Counted from the first letter of the stretch, positions 34,687 through 44,167 are shown. The stretch is DNA of 64,000 nt from an uncultured Draconibacterium sp. (GCF_963677565.1 NZ_OY781981.1:2968001-3032000), one strand, 5' to 3'. Notes: a model not told the origin generated them from the sequence alone. Numbers and translations: made by a program.

Positions 34687-35667
34687 ATGAAAAAATTAAC
34701 CTTACTTACAATCATGACCCTGTTGTTAACGGGGTGTTTTTGGGATGACGATGAAGACATTAATGAAAAATCTGCAGTTATTACTCAAACTCCAACCAAT
34801 TTAGGTGCACTCAATACAAAATTTGATGATTACAACTCAAATTGGGAGCCAGAAGGAGAACGAGGAGGCAGGATTATTTTTTCATCAAACAGAAATAGCC
34901 ATGGTGAAAATTTTGACTTAGTTTATGCAAATTTGTACTTCATCGAAGACTCTACAAGCGGGAATCTCTCTTGCGAAGTACAGAGTTATGAAATCCCGTA
35001 CAATTTTGAAGTCGCCTTTCGAAATATTAATTCCGATAAAAATGAACTTGGACCATATTACATTGCCACTGAAGGGAATTTATTATTTATGTATTCCACT
35101 GAAAGTTCTTCGGGTTATGACATAAAATTCATGGATATGACAGGTTGGTATTATGAACAATGGGAAAACTATGATTCAATACCAAAATCAATCCCTAAAA
35201 TCAATGAATATGCCGATGACCTTTATCCAACTTTAACGGCAAATAAAAATAATTTAATTTTTTGCAGTAATAAAAATGACGGAATATTCAATATTTACGA
35301 TGCTTCCTTCAATTCAGTAATTACAAGTGAAGCATTAGTCAGCGGAAATATAAATTCAATAACTAAAATTGAATCTTTATCAAGTACTGGCGACGATAAA
35401 TGCCCGTTTATTGGCGAAGATAATATGATAGTATTTGCATCAAACAGAGAAGGAGGTTATGGAGGTTACGATTTATGGTATTCATTTTATATAAATGGAG
35501 CATGGACAGAACCTGAGAATTTTGGAAGTGAAATTAATTCAAGTAAAGATGAATTTCGACCAATAACATTCGATGTATTAGGACATAACTTAATGATTTT
35601 CTCATCAAACAGGTCAGGTGGAAAAGGTGGTTTCGACTTATATGCAGTTGAATATGATACATATTAA
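34687..35667 (+). CDS. PD40/WD40-like beta-propeller lipoprotein
   Basis: 326 residues. Lipobox LLLTGC (Cys17). Repeated PD40-type blade motifs are present: IIFSSNRNSHGENFDL, LIFCSNKNDGIFNIY, IVFASNREGGYGGYDLWY and MIFSSNRSGGKGGFDLY. Such propellers occur in TolB-like and envelope-associated proteins of Bacteroidota and bind proteins or glycans; no enzyme motif is present. It stands alone in its orientation, is more AT-rich than the PULs, and is flanked by inverted motifs and a structured element. This suggests acquisition as a single-gene cassette. Confidence 0.72.
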   Translation: MKKLTLLTIMTLLLTGCFWDDDEDINEKSAVITQTPTNLGALNTKFDDYNSNWEPEGERGGRIIFSSNRNSHGENFDLVYANLYFIEDSTSGNLSCEVQSYEIPYNFEVAFRNINSDKNELGPYYIATEGNLLFMYSTESSSGYDIKFMDMTGWYYEQWENYDSIPKSIPKINEYADDLYPTLTANKNNLIFCSNKNDGIFNIYDASFNSVITSEALVSGNINSITKIESLSSTGDDKCPFIGEDNMIVFASNREGGYGGYDLWYSFYINGAWTEPENFGSEINSSKDEFRPITFDVLGHNLMIFSSNRSGGKGGFDLYAVEYDTY

Positions 35668-35688
35668 AATTAAAAAAAATAAAAACCA

Positions 35689-35830
35689 GGCGGTAACACA
35701 GTACATATTGCAGGGCGGGTTCGGTGGTACGCCAACTGCGCCCCGAGGCTTCGGGATTGCAACGCAGTTCCGTGTCCTTCGGACAGGAACGCTCTTCGAA
35801 ATCCGCCCCGACAACGTATAATTGACCATT
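35689..35830. repeat. Structured palindromic element (attC-like or repeated intergenic element)
   Basis: Starts GGCGGTAACACAGTACAT and ends ACAACGTATAATTGACC. Outer arms GGGCGGGTTC (35713-35722) and GAAATCCGCCC (35798-35808) can pair. Between them lie CCCG/CGGG and a strong hairpin with TGTCC-TTC-GGACA (35773-35785) extended by GTTCC / GGAAC. It follows the PD40 gene by 21 bp. The folded, GC-rich form in an AT-rich region resembles integron attC sites in general shape, but the canonical core sites are not exact. A dispersed repeat family is the alternative. Confidence 0.55.
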
Positions 35831-35848
35831 ACAAACAATCATAAACAG

Positions 35849-35959
35849 ATGCGAAAAGGAAATAGAAATCTTTGGGCTTTGGGCGTTTTACTGGGTTCAA
35901 TACTGGCCTATACCGGTTGGAGTCTCATTGGTGCGCGATTCTATCGCGTTCCTTTTTGA
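35849..35959 (+). CDS. Small putative membrane peptide
   Basis: A 36-codon frame from ATG 35849: a basic start (MRKGNRN), then a hydrophobic stretch (LWALGVLLGSILAYTGW) and a short tail ending in FYRVPF. It lies between the structured element and the RAYT gene and ends 13 bp before the RAYT ATG. It could be a genuine small membrane protein or the 5' remnant of a gene cut by the transposase locus. No family was recognised. Confidence 0.35.
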   Translation: MRKGNRNLWALGVLLGSILAYTGWSLIGARFYRVPF

Positions 35960-35972
35960 TAATAGAATAACC

Positions 35973-36503
35973 ATGCCCGACAAATTCAGAAATAAATACC
36001 GCATTTCGTCCACCCGTTTGCAAAATTGGGATTATGGTAGTAATGCGGCGTATTTTGTCACCATTTGCACACAGGGTAGGGAACATTATTTTGGGGATAT
36101 TGTGAATGGGGAAATGCAATTATCACCCATCGGAAAATTGGCCGAAAAATATTGGATGGAAATACCCCAACATTTTCCGTTTGTACAATTGAATGCATTT
36201 GTGGTAATGCCCAATCATGTGCATGGTATTATTGTAATTGATCGCAATGATGATATTAATAGGGATGCCGTACAGACGCCCAAATTGGGCGTCTCCACAT
36301 GGAAATCCGGAACATTGGGGGTAATCATTAATCAATATAAACGGGCGGTTACCATCAATGCCCGCAAAATCAATCCCCATTTCGCCTGGCAATCGCGGTA
36401 TCACGATCATATCATCCGAAACGATGAATCGTTTGAACGTATCTGCAATTATATCCTTTCAAATCCCGAAAATTGGTATGAGGACCGTCATAAAACCGAT
36501 TAA
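35973..36503 (+). mobile_element. REP-associated tyrosine transposase (RAYT, Y1 HUH family)
   Basis: 176 residues from ATG 35973; the in-frame GTG/TTG codons upstream overlap the small peptide and lack family similarity. The Y1_Tnp fold shows YFVTICTQGREHYFG, the HUH motif in VVMPNHVHGIIVI (His82, His84) and a catalytic Tyr candidate, Tyr160, in RICNYILSNPENW. RAYTs cut single-stranded DNA at REP palindromes and are usually single-copy and domesticated. Uniquely placed within the coding sequence (codons about 101-108, peptide QTPKLGVST) is a perfect palindrome that looks like a REP target. The gene is complete and may be active. Confidence 0.9.
36274..36294. repeat. REP-like palindrome inside the RAYT coding sequence
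   Basis: AGACGCCCAA / TTGGGCGTCT, perfect 10-bp arms around a single A. It lies between the HUH motif and the catalytic tyrosine codons and is translated as QTPKLGVST. Similar TPxLGVST stretches are, to my recollection, frequent in RAYT proteins of Bacteroidota. Confidence 0.8.
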
Positions 36504-36633
36504 TAATCCTGATGAAATAATGAACCCTCCAATAGCGCCGATTTATTATCTCTGCTCCGGTTGTTATTGTTACTAATTCCGTTAATTTTATACTTGTTTA
36601 TTACACTAACTAAATCAGCTAAAACAAATCAAA

Positions 36634-38043
36634 ATGAAAATCAAATTTCATATTCAGCATGTTTTACCGCTCTTGATATTATTTGTGTCGGCATTTGCCT
36701 GCACTGCACCACAGCAGGATGAGAGCCGGCAAAAACCAAATATCATTGTAATTTTTGCCGACGACATGGGCTATAACGATGTGGGGATTTTTGGCCATCC
36801 TACGATAAAAACGCCTCACCTCGACCGGTTGGCTTACGAAGGGCAAAAGTGGACCAACTTTTATGTGGCAGCACCGGTATGCACACCATCGCGCGCGGGC
36901 TTACTCACCGGTCGTTTACCCATACGCTCCGGAATGTGCAGCGACAAAAGTAGAGTTTTGTTTCCCGAATCAACGGGAGGACTTCCTGAAAGTGAAATTA
37001 CTATTGCCTCGGCCTTAAAAAAGGCAGATTATTCAACCGCTATTATCGGGAAATGGCACCTGGGGCATTTACAGCCTTTCGATCCTAATTCGCATGGTTT
37101 CGATTACTATTTTGGAATTCCGTACAGCAACGATATGGACCAGACATTACCGGAAGGGGTATCGTATATTGAAGCTTGCTCGAATCCGAAAGACGGCTAT
37201 TTTAACGTGCCATTAAAACGCAACCGCGAAACCATTGAGCAACCAGCCAACCAGCATACCATTACACAACGCTATACCGAGGAAGCGGTAAACTACATCG
37301 CCGAACATAAAGACGGGCCGTTCTTTCTGTACATGGCGCACTCCATGCCTCATGTGCCGCTTTACCCCTCGGAAGATTTTAAAGGAAAGAGCCTACGAGG
37401 AACGTACGGCGATGTGATTGAAGAGTTTGACTGGAGCGTGGGAAAGATTATCGATGCCTTGAAAGAGAATGGGTTGGATGACAACACGCTGGTGGTGTTT
37501 ACTTCTGATAATGGCCCCTGGCTGATGTTTAACGAACATGGTGGAAGTGCCGGTTTGTTACGTGGTGGAAAAGGCGGAACGTATGAAGGCGGAATGCGGG
37601 AGCCAACCGTTTTTTGGGGACCGGGAATGGTTGACCCGGGAGTGATTACCGGATTGGGTACTACTATGGACCTGCTACCAACGTTCTGTAAAATGGCCGG
37701 GGTGGAACTTCCAAACGACCGAGTTTACGATGGTTACGATATTTCTTCAGTGCTCTCGGAGAAAGGCGAATCCCCGCGTAACGAAGTTTTTTATTACAGG
37801 GGGCAACAGGTGTATGCGGTAAGAAAAGGAGCGTACAAAGCACATTTTATCACGCAGCCGGCCTATGGTGGAGGAGGCCCCACTGAAAGGGAAATCCCGG
37901 AATTGTATAACCTGAATGTGGATCCGTCGGAGAAATACAACATTGCGGAACAACGTCCTGATGTAATTAAGGAATTAGCGGAATTGATGGAAGCCCATAA
38001 AAAGACGGTGGTTCCGGTTGAAGATCAGTTGGTAAAACGTTAG
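36634..38043 (+). CDS. Family S1 arylsulfatase-like sulfatase, lipoprotein
   Basis: 469 residues. Lipobox AFAC (Cys23). Sulfatase core: first metal motif IFADDMGYNDVG, maturation motif CTPSRAGLLTGR with formylglycine precursor Cys83, GKWHLGH for substrate-sulfate contact and FTSDNGPWLMFNEHGG for the distal metal site. It has the usual length of arylsulfatase A-like enzymes that act on sulfated galactose or similar marine glycans; the subfamily is not resolvable here. A second sulfatase follows 89 bp downstream, so the two may act stepwise on the same sulfated glycan. Confidence 0.88.
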   Translation: MKIKFHIQHVLPLLILFVSAFACTAPQQDESRQKPNIIVIFADDMGYNDVGIFGHPTIKTPHLDRLAYEGQKWTNFYVAAPVCTPSRAGLLTGRLPIRSGMCSDKSRVLFPESTGGLPESEITIASALKKADYSTAIIGKWHLGHLQPFDPNSHGFDYYFGIPYSNDMDQTLPEGVSYIEACSNPKDGYFNVPLKRNRETIEQPANQHTITQRYTEEAVNYIAEHKDGPFFLYMAHSMPHVPLYPSEDFKGKSLRGTYGDVIEEFDWSVGKIIDALKENGLDDNTLVVFTSDNGPWLMFNEHGGSAGLLRGGKGGTYEGGMREPTVFWGPGMVDPGVITGLGTTMDLLPTFCKMAGVELPNDRVYDGYDISSVLSEKGESPRNEVFYYRGQQVYAVRKGAYKAHFITQPAYGGGGPTEREIPELYNLNVDPSEKYNIAEQRPDVIKELAELMEAHKKTVVPVEDQLVKR

Positions 38044-38132
38044 GCGTTTTGCAACGACCGCTGTTCATTTGAACAAGGCGAGTATCATTCCGTGAATCAA
38101 CTTTAAAACAGAACCATTAAAACTAAACCAAA

Positions 38133-40009
38133 ATGATAAAATTAAAATCGATGAAAACCACGCTGATTATTCTGCTGTTTGCGTTGCTGCAAAGTCTGAA
38201 TGTTTGGGCACAGCAAGACCGCCCCAATATTTTGTGGATCACCAGCGAAGATAATAGTCCGTATTTAGGCTGTTACGGCGATGCCTTTGCTACCACGCCA
38301 ACTTTGGATAAACTGGCTGATGAAGGTTTCCGTTATACCAATGCTTATGCCAATTGTCCGGTTTGTGCTCCGGCCCGGAATACGATTATTACCGGAGTTT
38401 ATGCGGCGTCAAACGGAAATGAACAGATGCGGAGTACCTATCCGAAATCGGAATCCGTAATTCCTTATCCCGAGCTGTTACGAAAAGCCGGGTATTACTG
38501 CACCAACAACGTAAAGACCGACTACAATTTTGCCGGCGATTACAACAGCATATGGGACGAGTGCAGCAGAACGGCTCATTGGAAAAACACGCCGGACGGA
38601 AAACCATTCTTTGCCATTTTTAACCTGCTGACCACGCACGAGAGTCAGTTGTTCCCTTTTATTCCCAATGAAGAATTGAGGCACAAACCGGAAGATGTGG
38701 TCTTGCCACCGTATCATCCCGATACTGAAGAGATGCGTCACGACTGGGCACAGTATTACGACAAGGTGCAGGATATGGACGCGCAGGTTGGCGAGTTACT
38801 AAATGAGCTGGAAGAAAGCGGCCTGGCCGACAATACTATTATTTTCTATTATGCCGATCATGGGGGTGTGCTGGCACGCAGCAAAAGGTATATTTTCCAA
38901 ACCGGAACATGGGTGCCGTTTATCGTTCGTATTCCTGAAAAATACAAACAATATTTCCCTGCCGATAAACCGGGCGATGCTGTTGACCGCAACATTAGCT
39001 TTGTGGACCTTGCACCAACCTTGCTCAGTATTGTCGGAGCCGAAAAACCGGATTACATGCAGGGCAACGCTTTTCTTGGAAATGCCGTTGAACCGGAACC
39101 AGAGTATGTTCATCTTACCCGTGCCCGGATGGACGAACGTGTTGATATGAGTCGTGCGGTGCGCGATAAAAAGTATCGTTACATTCGTAACTACATGCCG
39201 TTTCGGATTTATATGCAGCATTTGGCTTATTTGTTTAATGCGCGTTCAGCGCAATCGTGGGAAGATTATTACCTGGCCGGAAAGTGCAACGATATGCAAA
39301 GTCGGGCCTTTCAAACTAAACCGGTTGAAGAGCTTTACGATACCGAAAATGATCCGTATGAAGTGAATAACCTTGCTGATGATCCGGCATACAAAGAAGT
39401 GCTGGAGCGTATGCGTAAAGAGAATTCCCGCTGGATGAAAGAGATCAGGGATGTGGGATTGATTCCGGAAACTGAATACACCAAAAGGGCAGGAGACGGG
39501 TCGATGTATGAATATATGCGTTCGGCAGCTTGTCCGTTTGATGAATTGCTGGCAGCAGCAGAACTGGCAACAAAAGCCGGAACGGAGCAATTCAGCAATA
39601 CATTGAATTACTGAAAAATGATGATTCTGCATTACGTTACTGGGGCGTTACAGGGTTGCTTAGTCACATTGAAAATGCAGGATCGGCATTGCCGGCATTA
39701 AAAGCAGCAACCGATGAGGAGGCAACCGCAACAGCAGTTTTAATCGGTGAGACATTGTTCCAACTGGGAGAAAAAGAACTGGCAGAACAGATTTTTCTGC
39801 GCATTTTGAACAATGAAAATAGTACAATGCATGAGCGAAACTGGGTATTGAACAGTGTTGATGCGATCGACTTCAGAACTGCTGCAATTGAAAAATGGAT
39901 AAAAGACTTTTTCGATAGCAAAAGCGAGGAGCTAAAAGGATGGGATATTTACAGTAATTACGATTTCTCGATGAGTAAAATGATCCTTGAAAGATGGGAA
40001 GTAATTTGA
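38133..40009 (+). pseudogene. Sulfatase (sulfamidase-like) with C-terminal HEAT-like tail, frameshifted
   Basis: The frame from ATG 38133 (alternative ATG 38151, which gives a cleaner signal peptide) encodes a secreted S1 sulfatase. It shows ILWITSEDNSPYLGCYG, maturation motif CAPARNTIITG with Cys78, and YYADHGGVLARSKRY. It stops at 39612. A second frame continues the protein directly (from codon TAC 39599: YIELLKNDDSALRYWGVTGLL) to 40009, giving a HEAT-like helical tail (NAGSALPALKAATDEEATATAVLIGETL). One lost base near 39597 explains the split. The catalytic part is complete, so a truncated enzyme could still be active; a sequencing error is the alternative. Confidence 0.78.
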
Positions 40010-40127
40010 TAAGCCTATGAGCGTTGATTAGGGATAATTGAACAAGACCATGGAACGTCTTTAATGGAAGAAGATTATGCACGAACTCTACTGTGAGAGC
40101 TTTCAAAAGATGCTTTTAAGTAATGGT

Positions 40128-40589
40128 TCAAAAACTCATTTTAAGTGTTAAGCCGGGGTGGAATTCGTGATTATGGCTACTGTATAAAATGCCCGGATTT
40201 AACTCCAGTCGTAATGAATTGGTAAATTGAATTTTGTTTATTCTGTTGATACGTGAACTTCCGGTCATGTAAAATGAAAATCCTACTATTGTAGCTATCG
40301 ATCCGGCTGTTATCATTGCAGCTGATGTTGCTACCAAAAAGTCTGAATCTTCATCTGATGTATTATTATCGGTGAGGATTACGCCTGCGAGGATTCCCAG
40401 GAGACCAACAACTCCTCCTGTTAAAGCAACAATTTCTCCTCTGCGTTGCAAATTTGCTGACTTCTGACGATAGAGGAATAGTTCTTCGCTTGAAAGCTGC
40501 TGTAAATTTCGTGTAGAGTAGGTGTTTTGGGCATTTGCCGAGAAGATCAACAATGTAAACATCAGGCACAGTATTACACGGTTTAACAT
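40128..40589 (-). CDS. Small secreted/membrane protein of unknown function
   Basis: 153 residues. Signal peptide (LLIFSANAQ), a polar helix (LQQLSSEELFLYRQKSANLQRRGEIVA), then two hydrophobic segments (LTGGVVGLLGILAGVIL at about 55-72 and TSAAMITAGSIATIVGFSFYM at about 88-108). The C-terminal beta-like tail ends GLTLKMSF, aromatic-terminated. The family is common in Bacteroidota near cell-envelope genes but has no established role. It is convergent with the sulfatase pair. Confidence 0.65.
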   Translation of the reverse strand: MLNRVILCLMFTLLIFSANAQNTYSTRNLQQLSSEELFLYRQKSANLQRRGEIVALTGGVVGLLGILAGVILTDNNTSDEDSDFLVATSAAMITAGSIATIVGFSFYMTGSSRINRINKIQFTNSLRLELNPGILYSSHNHEFHPGLTLKMSF

Positions 40590-41079
40590 GGTTGTTCATT
40601 TATGGTTTACTATACAAGTTACGAAACACGAGGGTGAAACTCAACAAGAAATTAGTTTGGACTTATCCAATTTTCTACTAAGAAATGGAGTATGTCAAAT
40701 TTTGGATTTCATTTTACACCCGCAATAACCATGTTCAGAAATTATGAAGATTTGATTAGGGACAAGCCTGTCTGTTATTTGGAATTGGATGAATATATTC
40801 AAACGATAACTTAAAGTATATGAAATTATTAGTTTGAATGCCGCAAGAAATGAATGTTGCAAATCGAGGATTGTGTCATTCTCAAATTGTTTATTATTAA
40901 GACATCAATTTTAATAATATGCGTAAAAAATGAGACTTCTGTTTGCCTGTGTTCAAGAACTTACGAGGTGTAAAAGCATATTACTGTAGTTTTTTAATAT
41001 CTGTTCGTTCGAAAAATGATCAAACAAATAATGTTGTAGTGGATGTGTAAGATTCTATCTTTATTTTCGAAATTGAAAA
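40590..41079. other. 490-bp intergenic stretch without a supported gene
   Basis: AT-rich sequence between two minus-strand genes. The only small frame of interest is ATG 40731 to stop 40812 (27 codons, MFRNYEDLIRDKPVCYLELDEY...), which may be the remnant of a DNA-binding or mobile-element protein but cannot be identified. No clear promoter, terminator or repeat was seen. Confidence 0.4.
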
Positions 41080-41988
41080 TTATTTCTGGTAAGGTGGAAG
41101 CTTAATCATTCTATCATCCAACTGCAGATAGACAGGAATTGCGGAATTATTCTTTATTACTGAATTAGAATATTTCAGTGATCGTATGGCTTGCAAATAT
41201 TTTGCGAATTCTCCGGTAGTAGTGTACCATACTTCTTCTAGTCCTGCAAGGTTTCGACAAAGTTTATCCATGTAATCCCAATTGTTATATTCAATATTTT
41301 GGTCAAATTCCCAACTATGCCCCCAAATATAAAATAGTTGAAGACTATCAGTGGAGGTTTTAAATGCACTGACATATTTATGTGCCTCAGAATGATGACA
41401 AGTTGGATACCATAAAAATAACGAATCCGGCAAAGAAAATGAACCTGTTCCAGGTCCGGTTCTGGCATTGGTAATTGGGGTTTTATTTTCTAGCAAGGAG
41501 GCAACCTCGCTATTGGCACTTAAAAACGGATAAGCAAAACTTATAATCTTTTGTCCGGAAAATTCCTCCAAACTATCAATATCATCATTCACTTCCTTAA
41601 TTATTTCAATAGATTCAATTTGAGTTAAATTTGGATGGCTAACTGAATGTGAGGCAATTTCATGATTTCGGTAAATGGTAGTAATTTCGTCTTTGCCGAT
41701 ATAGGAAGACTGTGTCTCCAAATAATCATCAAGCCAGTACGCTGTTGAATCAAGCATTCCTGAATTAAGGTTGAAAGTTCCTTTTATACCATACTTGTCC
41801 ATTATGGCAATTAACTGTTTATCCTGTTGTAGACCATCATCAAAGCTCATTATTAACGCTTTGGTTTTTCCATCAGGAAAGAGAAAATTGTGATTAATAT
41901 AGATTGAATCCCGGATCTGACTATTGCAATTTTTAGGGATATGTGCAATCAGGAAAAACAGAATTATTGCAGTTAGATATAACTTCAT
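41080..41988 (-). CDS. Polysaccharide deacetylase (CE4, NodB-like), secreted
   Basis: 302 residues with a signal peptide (LFFLIAHIPKNCNS). NodB-homology motif 1 is MSFDDGLQQ (Asp50, Asp51) and motif 2 is HEIASHSVSH (metal His114 and His118), so the catalytic metal site is complete. The C-terminal part includes a WGHSWEFD motif that resembles the third NodB motif. The enzyme would remove acetyl groups from a polysaccharide or glycan. It is 8 bp downstream of the LytTR regulator and therefore part of the sensor operon, which faces PUL 2. The acetylated substrate may be the same glycan. Confidence 0.85.
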   Translation of the reverse strand: MKLYLTAIILFFLIAHIPKNCNSQIRDSIYINHNFLFPDGKTKALIMSFDDGLQQDKQLIAIMDKYGIKGTFNLNSGMLDSTAYWLDDYLETQSSYIGKDEITTIYRNHEIASHSVSHPNLTQIESIEIIKEVNDDIDSLEEFSGQKIISFAYPFLSANSEVASLLENKTPITNARTGPGTGSFSLPDSLFLWYPTCHHSEAHKYVSAFKTSTDSLQLFYIWGHSWEFDQNIEYNNWDYMDKLCRNLAGLEEVWYTTTGEFAKYLQAIRSLKYSNSVIKNNSAIPVYLQLDDRMIKLPPYQK

Positions 41989-41996
41989 GATTCTTC

Positions 41997-42716
41997 TTAA
42001 ATACTTAAACCCTCCAAAAATGCGATAACTTTGGCTCTGTAATTTCTGCTAATTGGAATGTATTCTCTTCCAATTTGAACGCTCCCGCTAGTGTAACTTT
42101 CTATTTTGTCAGTGGAGACAATATACGATCTGTGTATCCTGAGAAATCCCGGTTCTGTTAGTTTTTGTTCAATATTAGATATCGTATTATGTGTTTTAAT
42201 TTGAGACTTATCATTCAAATAAATTGTAACATAATTTCGTATGCTTTCAATGTGTGTAATGGAGCTAAGAAACACTTTTAACATTTTTTTATCCGATTTG
42301 ACAAATATAAATGGATTCGAACTTTCTTCTGTTTTTTCGTTGATTATGAGGTTGTTGAAATTGTTGATCTTAAAATAGCGATTTACTGCTTTAATAAATC
42401 TTTCAAACGAAATAGGTTTGATAAGATAATCAAGTGCTTCCAATTCAAATCCCTCAAGTGCAAATTCCGAATATGCAGTTGTGAATATTACCTGAGGAGG
42501 ATTTGCAATGTTTTTCATAAGCTGCAACCCTGTTAAGCCCGGCATTTGGATATCCAAAAAAATTAGATCAATTTTTGTTGAATTGAGCATATTTAATGCT
42601 TCAATTGCATTTTTACATTTTCCTTTAATTTCCAGAAACTCCAAACGTTTGATATAATCCTCAATTATATCAATGGCTAATTCTTCGTCGTCAACAATAA
42701 GGCATTTTATTTTCAT
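41997..42716 (-). CDS. LytTR-family response regulator
   Basis: 239 residues. Receiver domain (1-120) with acidic pair DDEE and phospho-acceptor Asp55 (FLDIQMPG), plus the conserved Lys in YLIKPISFERF. The C-terminal LytTR DNA-binding domain (about 135-235) has HIESIRNYVTIYL, LRIHRSYIVSTDKIESY and IPISRNYRAKV. It is the partner of the histidine kinase encoded 91 bp upstream and heads directly into the deacetylase gene. The probable target is the deacetylase operon itself or the divergent PUL 2 at 44168, since no other regulator adjoins that PUL. Confidence 0.92.
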   Translation of the reverse strand: MKIKCLIVDDEELAIDIIEDYIKRLEFLEIKGKCKNAIEALNMLNSTKIDLIFLDIQMPGLTGLQLMKNIANPPQVIFTTAYSEFALEGFELEALDYLIKPISFERFIKAVNRYFKINNFNNLIINEKTEESSNPFIFVKSDKKMLKVFLSSITHIESIRNYVTIYLNDKSQIKTHNTISNIEQKLTEPGFLRIHRSYIVSTDKIESYTSGSVQIGREYIPISRNYRAKVIAFLEGLSI

Positions 42717-42807
42717 TCGTCAGTAATCATATATTTTTATAGTGACTCCTTTAGCCTGCGAAAGCAATTTGTCGGCATGTTTCGCTCGATGGCAGACTTT
42801 GAACGTT

Positions 42808-43896
42808 TCATCCTCTTGCTTTCAAATTTAACTTCAAGTTTACAAGATAAGAATCGCTTGATTCTTCAATAATTAATTCGTGATCTTTTTCATAAAGTAA
42901 TTCCAGCCTACGTTTTACATTTTTTAAACCTATTCCATGTGCATCGGTAATTTCCTGGGTTGTAGTTGGTATGCTGTTTTCAATCTTTAGGCTAAAAGAA
43001 TGTTCCAATATACTCATGTCTATAGTTATCCATCCTTCTCCATTCGAACCACTGGTGCAGTGTTTAAAGCTATTCTCAATAAACGGGATTATTAGCATCG
43101 GGGCAATTTCGTCAACCGTAAAGTTTCCCCATGTATTAAAACTTAAATCAACTCGTTTGCCGTATCTTATTTTTTCAAGTTCAATATAGCTCTTGATCGA
43201 ATTTAATTCTTTTTGAATACTAACCCTGGAGGCATTTGTTTCATAAAGCATGTAACGTAACAGTTCAGAAAGTTTGAGGATAACATTTAGTGATTTATCT
43301 GATTTTTTAAGAACAAGTGAATAAAGGTTATTGAGTGTATTAAATAGGAAGTGCGGATGTGTTTGATTTTTTAAAAACATTAATTCAGCTTCCAGTTTTT
43401 CTTTTTCCAATAAACGTTGTTTTCTATCGCTGCTAAAAACGTTTTCCGTAATTTTTAAAGTCATGGGCAATACCAAAACGAGATTTATTTTAAGCAAGGT
43501 GTAAATAAACTGGTTGGGATCAAGAATAGGAAGTTTGCCATATACCAGAAAGTACTCTTGGATAACATAGTTATCTGTGTACCGCCTGATTATTGCAGTT
43601 AGCAAAATGGTAATTGCGAAGTAGGCAAAAAAATGAAGAATTTTTTTCTGAAATAAATAACGTGGCAGCAAATGGTATACGATAAAATAAACCATTATCA
43701 TTTTTAGTGGGATATTAATGATTTCTATGAGAAAACTCTTTTGAAAATTATCGTCATATGTTCCCCACATATATCCAAAAAAGAAAAGGTAGCTCGTCCA
43801 GTAAAAAGAATGTTGTACTATCCTGTTGTTTAGTATCCTGTTTAGAATTTCATATTCTGATTCAACTAGTTTCATTCCGTCCGCTTTATCATACAT
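42808..43896 (-). CDS. LytS-type sensor histidine kinase
   Basis: 362 residues from ATG 43896 (an in-frame ATG at 43875 is also possible). The N-terminal half has four hydrophobic helices (SFYWTSYLFFFGYMW, IIVYFIVYHLLP-like, FFAYFAITILLTAII, INLVLVLPMTL). A coiled linker leads to the His_kinase box LKNQTHPHFLFNTLNNLYSL with His182 in PHFLFN. The ATPase N-box is IIPFIENSFKHC and the G-box is GIGLKNVKRRLELLY. It phosphorylates the LytTR regulator encoded next. No extracellular sensor domain is present, so it probably senses a membrane or intramembrane signal. Confidence 0.92.
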   Translation of the reverse strand: MYDKADGMKLVESEYEILNRILNNRIVQHSFYWTSYLFFFGYMWGTYDDNFQKSFLIEIINIPLKMIMVYFIVYHLLPRYLFQKKILHFFAYFAITILLTAIIRRYTDNYVIQEYFLVYGKLPILDPNQFIYTLLKINLVLVLPMTLKITENVFSSDRKQRLLEKEKLEAELMFLKNQTHPHFLFNTLNNLYSLVLKKSDKSLNVILKLSELLRYMLYETNASRVSIQKELNSIKSYIELEKIRYGKRVDLSFNTWGNFTVDEIAPMLIIPFIENSFKHCTSGSNGEGWITIDMSILEHSFSLKIENSIPTTTQEITDAHGIGLKNVKRRLELLYEKDHELIIEESSDSYLVNLKLNLKARG

Positions 43897-44167
43897 AGTT
43901 AATTGAATATTAGAAAAACAACAAGTTGGAAGCTGATAATTTTAAGAAAACAGGACGGAAAGCACAAAGCAGAGGACGAGAGGACCGAAAGCTAGTACGA
44001 AGCGACTTGGATAAGGTAATAAGTTTTCTGTGAGCTCAATTTTGTTGTGTAAATCAATTCTTTGTAATAGTGTGTTTAACTTCTTCTCTTCGACCTCTGA
44101 ATGCTACACCTGAAATAATATTGCCAGGTATCGCATTTGTAAAGTATTAAATCTAACAGTCAAATCT
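43897..44167. promoter_or_regulatory. Divergent region between kinase operon and PUL 2
   Basis: 271 bp between divergent operons. A purine-rich tract (AGGACGGAAAGCACAAAGCAGAGG, partial) lies around 43953-43976 and an AT-rich tract precedes SusC. No confident TAnnTTTG box or LytTR-type direct repeat pair was found by eye. Confidence 0.4.

Noticed and set aside
35689..35830. Classical integron attC site
   Set aside because: The canonical core RYYYAAC/GTTRRRY is not exact and no integrase is in the window. Reported only as an attC-like structured element.
38041..38084. Terminator after the first sulfatase of the pair
   Set aside because: Only a TGTTC/GAACA stem without a T-run. Too weak to call.
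39585..39610. Programmed ribosomal frameshift in the sulfatase
   Set aside because: No slippery heptamer or downstream pseudoknot was seen. A plain one-base loss is simpler.
40731..40814. 27-codon frame as a gene
   Set aside because: Too short and not recognisable; kept only as a remark in the intergenic entry.
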